Assembly (NCBI GenBank): GCA_945956975.1
Contig: CAMFKC010000064.1
Coordinates: forward strand, 1 to 8,775
Direction of reading: 5' to 3'
DNA length: 8,775 nt
From: an uncultured Methylocystaceae bacterium
GTDB taxonomy: Bacteria > Pseudomonadota > Alphaproteobacteria > Rhizobiales > Beijerinckiaceae
Position numbers and translations under genes: made by a program. Below are positions 1 to 5,955 of this stretch, piece after piece. The notes under the pieces are model-generated. The model did not search any database, was not told the origin of the DNA, and saw only the letters and a program-made list of their open reading frames with translations. The first letter of the stretch is position 1; each line of letters opens with the position of its first letter.

Positions 1-156
1 GAGCTGCCGACGCGCGTGAAGGGCGAGGTCGCCGGTTCCAATGGTTTCAAGCAATGGCGCTTGATCCGCGACACCGGCGAAATCGCCCCGCGATACGTCC
101 AGTCCGAAACGGCCTTCCATGACCGTAACGACGGGAAGGTCTACCCATGCCGGTGA
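1..156 (+). CDS. 3' end of an unidentified early phage gene (partial)
   Basis: Frame 1 is open from the first base to a TGA at 154-156 and encodes the last 51 residues of a protein. The tail is polar and basic, with a segment reading FKQWRLIRDTGEIAPRY and an ending of VYPCR. I do not recognise the family. In Mu-like phages the gene just upstream of the early accessory genes is often the MuB-type ATPase or a small unknown, but nothing in these 51 residues proves either. The gene overlaps the next one by 10 nt (ATG at 147), which supports its being real and part of the same operon. Confidence 0.6.
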   Translation, partial: ELPTRVKGEVAGSNGFKQWRLIRDTGEIAPRYVQSETAFHDRNDGKVYPCR

Positions 157-506
157 AGACCTATCCCCAGCTCGACGACGAAGCTCTGACGCTTCTGCGC
201 CGCCGCCTCGATCATCACGGCGGGTCGCGCTCGGCGTTGGCCCGCGAACTTGGCGTCTGCCGCTCCGGTGTCAGCCAAGCCCTCGATCGGCGTTATCCGG
301 CGAATACCGCGCAGCTCCGCGCCCGGATCATCGAGAAGTTCGCCGATCGGCTCGTCTGCCCGCATCTCGGCCGCGAGATCGCGCCGGGCGAATGCAGGGC
401 GGCTCGCGAGCGCCCGCTGACGGCCTGCATGGGCTCCCCCGACGACGTCAAGCACTGGCAAGCCTGCCAGTCCTGCCCCCAGAACCCGAAAAGGATCACG
501 CCATGA
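147..506 (+). CDS. Helix-turn-helix protein with a cysteine-rich C-terminal tail (putative regulator)
   Basis: This is a 119-residue protein. Residues about 27-46 (SRSALARELGVCRSGVSQAL) match a helix-turn-helix of the XRE/LacI type, in which a serine-rich recognition helix follows the tight turn at LGV. The second half holds C71, H73, C83, C94, H103, C107 and C110, with a CxH near the middle and a final CxxC, and could bind a zinc ion. Similar short proteins in transposable phages are often labelled LacI-family regulators, but the sugar-binding domain is absent here, so that name would mislead. The ATG at 147 has a good ribosome site (GGGAAGG at 133-139) and overlaps the upstream stop. The likely role is DNA binding in early-gene control; the target is unknown. 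Confidence 0.8.
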   Translation: MPVKTYPQLDDEALTLLRRRLDHHGGSRSALARELGVCRSGVSQALDRRYPANTAQLRARIIEKFADRLVCPHLGREIAPGECRAARERPLTACMGSPDDVKHWQACQSCPQNPKRITP

Positions 507-685
507 TGAAGGGTATCTTCAAGCTCGCCTGCGCCTTCGGGGCGATGGCCGCGCCGACCTATGGCGGCTGGCTCTGGGGGCAGGTCAACAATCTAGAAGT
601 CGGCGTCGTGATCCTCTGCGTTGGCGCGGGCGTCGGCGCGGCCTGTATGCAAGGCTTCGCCGCCCTCGATCGGCGCGAGGTCTGA
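503..685 (+). CDS. Small two-helix membrane protein, unknown function
   Basis: This 60-residue protein starts at ATG 503 in an ATGA overlap with the upstream gene, and a second ATG follows directly. It shows two hydrophobic stretches, residues about 4-26 (IFKLACAFGAMAAPTYGGWL) and about 31-54 (LEVGVVILCVGAGVGAACM), joined by a short polar turn, and ends in a charged tail. This predicts a hairpin in the inner membrane. The frame is open further upstream to 119, but that extension would overlap the helix-turn-helix gene and has no phage-like composition, so the short form is preferred. The function is not recognised. Possibilities include a membrane-acting toxin such as a Kil-like protein or a superinfection-exclusion protein, neither shown by sequence. 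Confidence 0.7.
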   Translation: MMKGIFKLACAFGAMAAPTYGGWLWGQVNNLEVGVVILCVGAGVGAACMQGFAALDRREV

Positions 686-687
686 CC

Positions 688-984
688 ATGGAGTTCGGTC
701 AGCTCAGCAGCATGCTCGCCACCCTTCGCGAGATGTTCGACGAGAACCCCAACGGCATGACGATCGACGCCGAGCTGTCGCGCATGCTCGGCGGCGGCTT
801 GCGCGACATGCATTGCGCGGCACTTAAGATGGAACAGTGGGTCTTGCAGCATGTCGAGACCTTGCACGACACGGCCACCGTTGGCCTCGGCCGCAGCACC
901 CGGCCAGTCCCGCCCTACTTCGACAACGTCATCACCTTCCCGCGCCCGCTTCGACCCGCCCCGATCGGTGGAGGGGCGGCGTGA
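688..984 (+). CDS. Hypothetical helical phage protein
   Basis: This 98-residue protein starts at ATG 688, two bases after the previous stop, with GAGG at 676-679 as the ribosome site. The first 60 residues are probably alpha-helical and contain the pattern LSSMLATLREMF followed by AELSRMLGGGL. The C-terminal 35 residues are proline-rich (RPVPPYFDNVITFPRP) and probably extended. There is no signal peptide or membrane segment and I do not recognise a family. Its 3' end overlaps the next gene by the GTGA motif at 981-984, so the two are probably translated together. Confidence 0.65.
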   Translation: MEFGQLSSMLATLREMFDENPNGMTIDAELSRMLGGGLRDMHCAALKMEQWVLQHVETLHDTATVGLGRSTRPVPPYFDNVITFPRPLRPAPIGGGAA

Positions 985-1292
985 CCGAGGACGTCTTCAC
1001 CCTCAACCGTATCGTCGCCAGCAGCCCCAGCCTTCAGCGCGCCGCTCGCGATGAGCCGACAGAGACGCCCCTCTCGATCCTTACGGCGATCGACGCGGTC
1101 ACCGGCGGCGATATCGATCGGGATCTTCGCGACCTCGCCCGGCAGGTCAAGCGCCAGCACAAGCTGCCCCGGCATGCCGGTCGGGACGGTCTCTTCCTCA
1201 CCCACCTTGAACAGGCGCTGCGCAACCTTGCGCTTCGTCCGGTCACGCCCCGCTTCACCTATCCCAGCCGAGGACACCGCAATGCAGACTGA
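981..1292 (+). CDS. Hypothetical phage protein with GTG start
   Basis: This 103-residue protein starts at GTG 981, where GTGA overlaps the upstream stop and a strong purine run (GGAGGGG, about 970-976) lies upstream. The frame is also open back to ATG 837, but that would run 148 bases into the preceding gene, so the GTG is chosen. The middle is helical with charged residues (DIDRDLRDLARQVKRQHK), followed by LFLTHLEQALRNLALRP. The pattern of short helices and basic residues suggests a soluble protein. No family is recognised. The gene overlaps the DUF3164 gene by 11 nt. Confidence 0.62.
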   Translation: MTEDVFTLNRIVASSPSLQRAARDEPTETPLSILTAIDAVTGGDIDRDLRDLARQVKRQHKLPRHAGRDGLFLTHLEQALRNLALRPVTPRFTYPSRGHRNAD

Positions 1293-1947
1293 AACCGCCA
1301 CCGCCCCCGTCACCCCGAAGGCGCCCCCCGGCGCGCAGGAGATCAACGGCAAGCTCTACATGGAAGACGGCCGTGGCCAGCTCCTGCCGATCGAGACCAT
1401 CAAGCCGCAGGATCTGCTGGGGGACGAAGTGGTCCGCAAGATCTGCGGCTATGCCCAGCCGCTGGCGGCCGAGCTTGCCCGGTTCAAGCAGCATTCCTTC
1501 GACGACGTCGATGGTTTCCTCGGCCTGCTCGCGCAGCAGTACGGCGTGAAGCTGCGCGGCAAGAAGGGCAATCACAGCCTGACGACAATCGACGGGCTGA
1601 AGATGGTCCAGGTCGCGGTGTCGGAGAGCATCGACTTCGGCCCCGAACTGCAGATCGCCAAGGCCATCGTCGACGAATGCCTGCGCGATTGGTCGGCCGA
1701 GGCCAGCGCGGAGATCCGCGCCATCATCACCCGCGCCTTCAATGTCGATAACGAGGGCAAGATCAACAGGAACGAAATGCTCTCGCTCCTGCGGATCGAA
1801 TTCTCGGACGAGCGTTGGCAGCGCGCCATGGCGGCCGTCCGCGACAGCATGCGCGTCACCGGCTCCAAGCGCTATCTGCGGGTTTACGAGCGTGACCAGC
1901 CGGACGGCGAGTGGAAAGCCGTCGTGCTGACCCTCGCGGCGGCGTGA
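1282..1947 (+). CDS. DUF3164 family protein of Mu-like phages
   Basis: This 221-residue protein matches the DUF3164 family, found almost only in transposable phages and their prophages. Typical features are the early segment NGKLYMEDGRGQLLPIETIKP (around residues 22-42), where the protein meets 'its own' K-P-Q-D segment; the central KKGNHSLTTIDGLKMVQ; and the C-terminal block VDNEGKINRNEMLSLLR (about 155-171), then SDERWQRAMAAVRDSM and GSKRYLRVYER. The acidic GK-I block resembles a metal-binding loop, but calcium binding is not established. The family's function is unknown; its position among early genes suggests a part in replication/transposition or host takeover. The start is ATG 1282, which overlaps the upstream gene by 11 nt and is preceded by GAGGA. 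The frame is open back to 1051, but that region belongs to the previous gene. Confidence 0.9.
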   Translation: MQTETATAPVTPKAPPGAQEINGKLYMEDGRGQLLPIETIKPQDLLGDEVVRKICGYAQPLAAELARFKQHSFDDVDGFLGLLAQQYGVKLRGKKGNHSLTTIDGLKMVQVAVSESIDFGPELQIAKAIVDECLRDWSAEASAEIRAIITRAFNVDNEGKINRNEMLSLLRIEFSDERWQRAMAAVRDSMRVTGSKRYLRVYERDQPDGEWKAVVLTLAAA

Positions 1948-1958
1948 GGGAGGTCGGC

Positions 1959-2276
1959 ATGTGGACCTCCTCCGATCATCAGCGCTTCAACAATGAGGCA
2001 AACCGCCTGACGTTGCGCACGTCTACAGACTTGCTGGCCGACCTTGAGAGGCTGAGCAATCAGTACGGCGCCAATGTCGGACTGACCATCGTGTTGGACG
2101 CGGCGCTCTCCTCCGCCGTTGCCATGGTTCGTAGCGCGATCATCGCGACGAATACGAACCTGCCCATCGAGCAGGTCATTCGCAGCCGGCTGGAGCATGT
2201 CCTCAGCCTTCCCGTTCGGTTGCACGAACGCCTCGCGGACGGCTCCGTCGATCCGCTCGGCTCTGCCCTCAACTGA
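1959..2276 (+). CDS. Hypothetical phage early protein
   Basis: This 105-residue protein starts at ATG 1959 with a strong ribosome site (GGGAGG, about 1948-1953). An in-frame GTG at 1944 overlaps the DUF3164 stop and is a weaker alternative that would add five residues. The protein appears largely helical (TDLLADLERLSNQYG, then a hydrophobic helix GLTIVLDAALSSAVAMV at about residues 41-57). The hydrophobic stretch is interrupted by an aspartate and is more likely a buried helix than a membrane segment. The C-terminal part has PIEQVIRSRLEHVLSLP. No family is recognised. Confidence 0.65.
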   Translation: MWTSSDHQRFNNEANRLTLRTSTDLLADLERLSNQYGANVGLTIVLDAALSSAVAMVRSAIIATNTNLPIEQVIRSRLEHVLSLPVRLHERLADGSVDPLGSALN

Positions 2277-2285
2277 GGAGTTTCC

Positions 2286-2552
2286 ATGCCCCGCAAGGTT
2301 TCATTCCGAGGCAACACCCTCATCGTCAACGACCAGGCGCCCACGCTGAAAAACGGCGACCGCGTTCGCTACACCATCCATGACTGGATGGAGGGCGAGC
2401 ACACAGTCTCTGGCGAAGTCATCGGCGTGAAGGCGCCCGGCATCGTCCGCGTCAAGATCGGCCGCGCCGTCGAGAATGACATCATCCACGAGGTTCCGGC
2501 CGAGGCGCTGACCGTCATCGCGCCCGTGATCCCGCTGAAGGGAGATCGGTAA
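2286..2552 (+). CDS. Small beta-rich protein, unknown function
   Basis: This 88-residue protein has an ATG at 2286 with an excellent ribosome site, GAGGAG, which starts inside the previous gene's stop codon. The sequence alternates short beta-like strands with turns: KVSFRGNTLIVND, then LKNGDRVRYTIHDW, HTVSGEVIGVK and GIVRVKIGR. The NGDRVRY and VSGEVIGV segments resemble the strand pattern of small SH3-like or KOW-like barrels, which often bind nucleic acid or protein. That is a fold-level guess only. The stop codon overlaps the next start by one base (TAATG). Confidence 0.65.
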   Translation: MPRKVSFRGNTLIVNDQAPTLKNGDRVRYTIHDWMEGEHTVSGEVIGVKAPGIVRVKIGRAVENDIIHEVPAEALTVIAPVIPLKGDR

Positions 2553-2776
2553 TGCGCGCCTTCACCAAGCCGGAGGAACGCGCCCTGGTCAAGCTGAACG
2601 GCTTCACCGGCGAAACGAAGCTCGACGTCAGCTATGACCGGCCGTCGATCTATGAGCGGCTGGCCGATCACGGCCTTGTCTCGATCACATTGAGCCATCG
2701 CCGCAAGCGCGCCCGCCTGACAAAGACGGGCCGCTACTTTGCCCAGCTCGTCGCGGCGCGGGAGGGCCGTTCCTGA
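2552..2776 (+). CDS. Small winged-helix-like protein (putative DNA-binding)
   Basis: This 74-residue protein starts at ATG 2552 in a TAATG junction, with AAGGGAG just upstream. Residues about 32-66 show a winged-helix-like pattern: a helix IYERLADHGLV, a strand SITL, a basic turn SHRRKRARL, and LTKTGRYFAQLV, which resembles the LT..G...A..L end of MarR/PadR-type wings. The protein is strongly basic and would fit a small phage DNA-binding regulator or replication accessory. No precise family is recognised, and a short basic domain can imitate this pattern. It joins the nuclease gene by a one-base TGATG overlap. Confidence 0.62.
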   Translation: MRAFTKPEERALVKLNGFTGETKLDVSYDRPSIYERLADHGLVSITLSHRRKRARLTKTGRYFAQLVAAREGRS

Positions 2777-3201
2777 TGTTCGTGTTGTCCTTCTCTCGGC
2801 GTGCGGCCATCGCGCTCGTCCTGGCCCTGTCGATGACATCGGCCCATGCCGAGACCATCGACGGCTCGCGCATCGTCATCATCGACGGCGACACTGTCGC
2901 TCTTCCGGGCGGCGAGCGCATTCGCCTGCTCGATATCGACGCGCCCGAATCCTTCCGTTCGGCCTGCGAGGCCGAGCTGGTTGCCGGCCTCAAGGCCAAG
3001 GAACGGCTGGCCGGGCTGCTGCGCGGACAAGACGTCACAATCGAGCGCGGCGGGCGCGACGTCTATCGCCGTACGTTGGCGCGCTTCTTCACCGAGGACG
3101 GCGACGTCGGCGAGATCCTGCTTCGCGAGGGGCTGGCCCTCCGCTACGTGCCCGGCCGGAAGGCCGAGCGCACAGCGCATTGGTGCGGAGGTCGGCAATG
3201 A
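2776..3201 (+). CDS. Exported thermonuclease, staphylococcal nuclease (SNase) family
   Basis: This 141-residue protein has a clear signal peptide: FSRRAAIALVLALSMTS followed by an AHA site at residues 23-25, so the mature protein should start near E26 outside the cytoplasm. The SNase core follows. IIDGDTVAL gives D37/D39, RLLDIDAPE gives R50, D55 and E58, and VYRRTLARF gives R99. By spacing these match the D21, R35, D40, E43 and R87 calcium-binding and catalytic residues of staphylococcal nuclease, so the enzyme should be active and cut DNA and RNA using calcium. C64 and C137 could form a disulfide in the periplasm. The length is close to that of a minimal SNase domain. The start at ATG 2776 forms a TGATG junction. 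In a phage early operon its job may be exclusion of incoming DNA or nucleotide salvage; this is inference. Confidence 0.92.
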   Translation: MFVLSFSRRAAIALVLALSMTSAHAETIDGSRIVIIDGDTVALPGGERIRLLDIDAPESFRSACEAELVAGLKAKERLAGLLRGQDVTIERGGRDVYRRTLARFFTEDGDVGEILLREGLALRYVPGRKAERTAHWCGGRQ

Positions 3202-3881
3202 CCCCGCGCGAGCGTCTGAAAGCCAAGATCGCCGCCCTGCAGGCGAAGACCGAAGCGGCCGGCTGCACCGAGGCCGAGGCGATGGCGGCTGCCGCCCTCG
3301 CGGCCCGGCTGATGGCCGAGCATGATTTCGAGCAGGCCGATATCGAGATGACCGAGGCGGCATCGCCCGGCGGGGCTGGGCCGCGCATCACATGGCGCGA
3401 TACGCTTTCGGCCGGCATCGCCTTCGTCACGAACTGCGACATGATCCGGCGTCAGGGTGTCAATGACGTCCTGTTTATGGGGCGCGAGCCGGGGCCGGAC
3501 ATCGCGGCATATCTTCGCGATGTCTGCTTCCGAGCGGTTGATCGTGCCGTCCGCGAGTTCAAGGCATCTTCGCACTACACGCGGCGCCGCAAACTCGCGA
3601 CCCGCCGTCAGGCCGCCAATGACTTCATCAACGGCATGGTCACGCGGTTGGTCTCGCGCCTGTACGAGCTCTTCCGCCCGGTCATCAACGAGGCGGCGCG
3701 GGAAGAGGCTAAACAGGCATTGGCGCGCCGCTTCAGCGGCGAAATCACCATGCGAGACATCAGCCCCCGCAAGGCTCGCTTTTCCGGTGCCCGGATGGTC
3801 GGCTGGCGCGCCGGTGCCGATGTTGCCCTTCACCATGGCGTTGGCGGTTCGGGTGAGCCCAAACTGATTGGGGGCGGATGA
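3198..3881 (+). CDS. DUF2786 domain-containing protein
   Basis: This 227-residue cytoplasmic protein has, at residues about 4-50, the DUF2786 pattern: a helix ERLKAKIAALQAKTEAAGC, the acidic-alanine TEAEAMAAAALAARLMAEH and a DFEQADIEM end. Residues about 66-160 match the usual C-terminal partner region (WRDTLSAGIAFVTNCDMIR, then VLFMGREPGPDIAAYL and the FINGMVTRLVSRLYELF helix). Such proteins are common in transposable phages and elsewhere, but their biochemical role is unknown. The last 50 residues are basic and glycine-rich and probably flexible. The gene starts in an ATGA overlap with the nuclease gene (ATG 3198) behind GGAGGT. The same frame is open back to 2739, but that stretch is the nuclease gene read out of frame. 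Confidence 0.88.
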   Translation: MTPRERLKAKIAALQAKTEAAGCTEAEAMAAAALAARLMAEHDFEQADIEMTEAASPGGAGPRITWRDTLSAGIAFVTNCDMIRRQGVNDVLFMGREPGPDIAAYLRDVCFRAVDRAVREFKASSHYTRRRKLATRRQAANDFINGMVTRLVSRLYELFRPVINEAAREEAKQALARRFSGEITMRDISPRKARFSGARMVGWRAGADVALHHGVGGSGEPKLIGGG

Positions 3882-4759
3882 TGAACCCATACCTCATCTC
3901 CGGACCGGCGCTCATCAGCTTCAGCGGCGGGCGGACCAGCGCTTACATGCTCTGGAATATCCTCCAAGCGCACGACGGCGAACTGCCTGACGATATCGTG
4001 GTGGCCTTCGCCAACACCGGTAAGGAGCGCGAGGAGACACTGCGCTTCGTCCATGAGTGCGGCGCGCGCTGGGGCGTTCGCATCCATTGGGTCGAATGGC
4101 GACGCGGCAGAGACGGATATGAGAGCGTCAGCTTCAACAGCGCCAGCCGCGACGGCGAACCTTTCGAGCACCTGATTGCGATGAAGCAGCGGCTTCCGAA
4201 TGGAATGCCCGGTCAACGCTGGTGCACCGAGTACCTGAAGGTGCGCCCGATCTTCGCTCTGATGCGCGATCAGCTCGCCTTGGAGCCCGGAGACTACGAA
4301 GAGATCATCGGCATCCGCGCCGACGAATGGGATCGCCGTATCGAAGGGCTGGCGCGCGCCGCCAAGGATGGGCGCAGCGTGTCCCATCCGCTCTGCACCG
4401 CAGGCATCCGCAAGCCCGACGTGCTGCGCTTTTGGCTCGGCGACAACGTTGACCCGCAGGAGATCCGGCATCCGCTGCCACAGGGCTTCGACCTTGGCCT
4501 GCGCGGATACGAAGGCAACTGCGATTACTGCTTCAACAAGGGCAAAGCGATCATCAAGCGCCAGATCCGCGAGCGTCCAGGCAGCGAGGCGTGGTGGGCG
4601 ATGCAAGAGATCGGCATCGGGGGCACGTTCCATGCCCGATACTCGATCCCCCAACTGGTGGATCAGGTCGCGGCGACACCCGAGCTGTTCGACGAGCCTG
4701 CCGAGGATCTCGAATACGACGCCGAGTGCGGCCTGATCTGCCCGAGCGAGGCGGCATGA
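3878..4759 (+). CDS. PP-loop ATPase, phosphoadenosine phosphosulfate (PAPS) reductase-like
   Basis: This 293-residue protein opens with a PP-loop, ISFSGGRTSAYML (SGGRTS at residues 16-21), the AMP/pyrophosphate-binding motif of the adenine nucleotide alpha-hydrolase superfamily. It continues with FANTGKE (44-50), RWCTEYLKVRP (114-124), GIRADEW (145-151) and GNCDYCFNKGK (213-223). These match the PAPS-reductase-like group common in phages, which includes enzymes acting on sulfur or adenylated substrates. C116, C215, C218, C284 and C288 are candidates for an iron-sulfur cluster or catalytic thiols. True PAPS reductases end in a conserved ECG-C motif, and ECGLIC at 283-288 is similar but not the same. 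The reaction is not fixed by sequence: sulfate reduction, RNA thiolation and DNA modification are all possible. The gene starts in an ATGA overlap behind a G-rich site. Confidence 0.87.
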   Translation: MMNPYLISGPALISFSGGRTSAYMLWNILQAHDGELPDDIVVAFANTGKEREETLRFVHECGARWGVRIHWVEWRRGRDGYESVSFNSASRDGEPFEHLIAMKQRLPNGMPGQRWCTEYLKVRPIFALMRDQLALEPGDYEEIIGIRADEWDRRIEGLARAAKDGRSVSHPLCTAGIRKPDVLRFWLGDNVDPQEIRHPLPQGFDLGLRGYEGNCDYCFNKGKAIIKRQIRERPGSEAWWAMQEIGIGGTFHARYSIPQLVDQVAATPELFDEPAEDLEYDAECGLICPSEAA

Positions 4760-4977
4760 CCACGCGCGGCGCCCAGCTCCCGGCGGTCGCTCCGCTCTTC
4801 TCGTGGCCCGAGCTGGTCGCGATCGAGGAGATGGAGCGCGAGCGCCGGGCGCTGAAGCTCCGCATCGAAAGGCTGCCTCGCTGCAGCTACCGCCGGGCGC
4901 ATCTGACCGTCCGGCTTCAGGAACTTACCCACCGTTCACTCGTCGCGCGGATCGCGCTGCGCCAGAGGTGCCGATGA
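4756..4977 (+). CDS. Small basic helical protein, unknown
   Basis: This 73-residue protein starts at ATG 4756 in an ATGA overlap with the PP-loop gene and ends in another ATGA overlap with GemA. Residues 17-70 are probably two helices, rich in arginine and glutamate (AIEEMERERRALKLRIERL and LTVRLQELTHRSLVARIALR), separated by PRCSYRRA. The pattern suggests a helical hairpin or short coiled coil. It has no membrane segment or recognised family. Tight coupling on both sides suggests a small accessory role next to the PP-loop enzyme or GemA. Confidence 0.6.
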   Translation: MTTRGAQLPAVAPLFSWPELVAIEEMERERRALKLRIERLPRCSYRRAHLTVRLQELTHRSLVARIALRQRCR

Positions 4978-5390
4978 CCCGGAACGTCATGATCTCCAAG
5001 GTTCACGTCGCGCGGAAGCAGCTCGACATGGACGAAACCGCCTATCGCGAACTGTTGCAGCGAGCGACCGGCAAGGCCAGTGCCCGCGACTGCGGCCCGG
5101 CCGAGCTGGACCGCGTGCTCGCCGAGTTCAAGCGCCTCGGCTGGAAGCCGGCGACGAACCCGGCTGCCTCGGGCCGGCGCCCTTCCGAAAAGCCGCATGT
5201 CAGGAAGATCTTTGCCTTGTGGGGCTCGCTTGCCCGTAGCGGCGCCATCAAGGACGGCTCCCGCGCCGCTCTCGTCGCCTTCATCGAGCGTCAGACAGGC
5301 GTCTCGCATCCCGATTGGCTGACGGCAGCGCAGGCCAACAGCGTCACCGAGGCCCTGAAGGCGATCCAGCAGAGGAGCGCCCGGAAGTGA
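4974..5390 (+). CDS. gemA: GemA-like regulatory protein, Mu gp16 family (DUF1018)
   Basis: This 138-residue protein belongs to the gp16/DUF1018 family. ISKVHVARKQLDMDETAYRELLQRATGK (residues 7-34) is the hallmark N-terminal block. A linker rich in alanine, arginine and proline follows, then KIFALWGSLARSGAIKDGSRAALVAFIERQTGVSHPDWLT (about 78-117), the second conserved block, and AQANSVTEALKAI at the end. In phage Mu, GemA is an early protein reported to affect host gene expression and DNA gyrase activity. The ATG at 4974 is preceded by AGAGGTG and overlaps the previous stop by ATGA. The frame is open back to 4803, but that part is the upstream gene in another frame. Its place ahead of Mor mirrors Mu, where gemA and mor are adjacent. 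Confidence 0.92.
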   Translation: MTRNVMISKVHVARKQLDMDETAYRELLQRATGKASARDCGPAELDRVLAEFKRLGWKPATNPAASGRRPSEKPHVRKIFALWGSLARSGAIKDGSRAALVAFIERQTGVSHPDWLTAAQANSVTEALKAIQQRSARK

Positions 5391-5725
5391 CCGAAAGCCT
5401 CTCCTTTCAGGATCTCGATCGAGACGAGCTGCTGGCGTTGCTCGGGCGCCGTGTCCTCATGATGTCGCAGGCCGACCTGCTTTGGGCGAAGTGGGAGGTC
5501 AACAGCCAGCGCGCGATTGACGCCTTCAAGGAATACATGGCTGCGGGCGAGGAAGCGCATCGCGCCCTCGTAGCCTACACCCGCAAGCGAAACTCCAAGG
5601 CTCTCGCCGAGCTGGAAGCGGCGGAGGCCAAGGAAAAGCGACTGCGCACGAAACACGGCCGCCTGGATCGGCTGGAACGCGAACTTTTCCGCCGCCATCA
5701 GGAAGCCAAAGAGGCACGCCTATGA
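5387..5725 (+). CDS. Coiled-coil protein with GTG start, unknown
   Basis: This 112-residue protein starts at GTG 5387, where GTGA overlaps the GemA stop, with GAGGAG at about 5373-5378. The first 60 residues are mixed helices (LDRDELLALLGRRVLMM, then LLWAKWEVNSQRAIDAFKEY). Residues about 66-112 are almost entirely charged and alanine-rich (KALAELEAAEAKEKRLRTKH), with a regular leucine spacing that predicts a long coiled coil. It probably multimerises or binds another protein. I do not recognise a family. It lies between GemA and Mor, where Mu has no such gene, so it may be lineage-specific. Confidence 0.62.
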   Translation: MTESLSFQDLDRDELLALLGRRVLMMSQADLLWAKWEVNSQRAIDAFKEYMAAGEEAHRALVAYTRKRNSKALAELEAAEAKEKRLRTKHGRLDRLERELFRRHQEAKEARL

Positions 5726-5955
5726 CCCAGCCCGTCGCGATCTCCCACACCGCGCTCGTGCAGTTCCTCGATCGCGTCGCCGGCGTCGATATCGAGGCCA
5801 TGAAGGCGGCTGTCGCCGGCTCTCTCGATCGTGCGCATCGCGCAGCCGGCCAAATCGGCGCGACGGATTACACCGTCCGCGTCGACGGGCGGGCCTACGT
5901 TGTCCGCGAAGGCGTGCTCGTCGCGGTCCACGACAAGCCGAAGGTGCGGCGATGA
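5722..5955 (+). CDS. Small unknown early protein
   Basis: This 77-residue protein starts at ATG 5722 and shares ATGA with the preceding stop. Its own stop overlaps the Mor start in the same way. The first half looks helical (ALVQFLDRVAGVDIEAMKAAVAGSL). The second half is a likely beta hairpin (YTVRVDGRAYVVREGVLVAV), followed by a basic tail. It lacks cysteines, signal peptide and membrane segment. No family is recognised. Strong coupling to the Mor gene suggests co-production with the late activator. Confidence 0.62.
   Translation: MTQPVAISHTALVQFLDRVAGVDIEAMKAAVAGSLDRAHRAAGQIGATDYTVRVDGRAYVVREGVLVAVHDKPKVRR

Noticed and set aside
280..675. 13-bp direct repeat CCCTCGATCGGCG at 280-292 and 663-675
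   Set aside because: Both copies encode an L-D-R-R stretch inside genes, and CGATCG-containing words are very common in this DNA. Chance is the simpler explanation, not operator sites.
2739..3197. Upstream extension of the DUF2786 frame
   Set aside because: This stretch is the exported nuclease gene read in another frame. The extension is arginine-rich without domain signal, and ATG 3198 has a good ribosome site.
3144..3890. Minus-strand open frame of 248 codons opposite the DUF2786 gene
   Set aside because: It is a shadow of the DUF2786 gene, with no ribosome site or domain to support it.
3830..4654. Long minus-strand open frame of 274 codons opposite the PP-loop gene
   Set aside because: It is the mirror of a well-supported plus-strand gene in GC-rich DNA. 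It has no recognisable domain and would be the only reverse gene.
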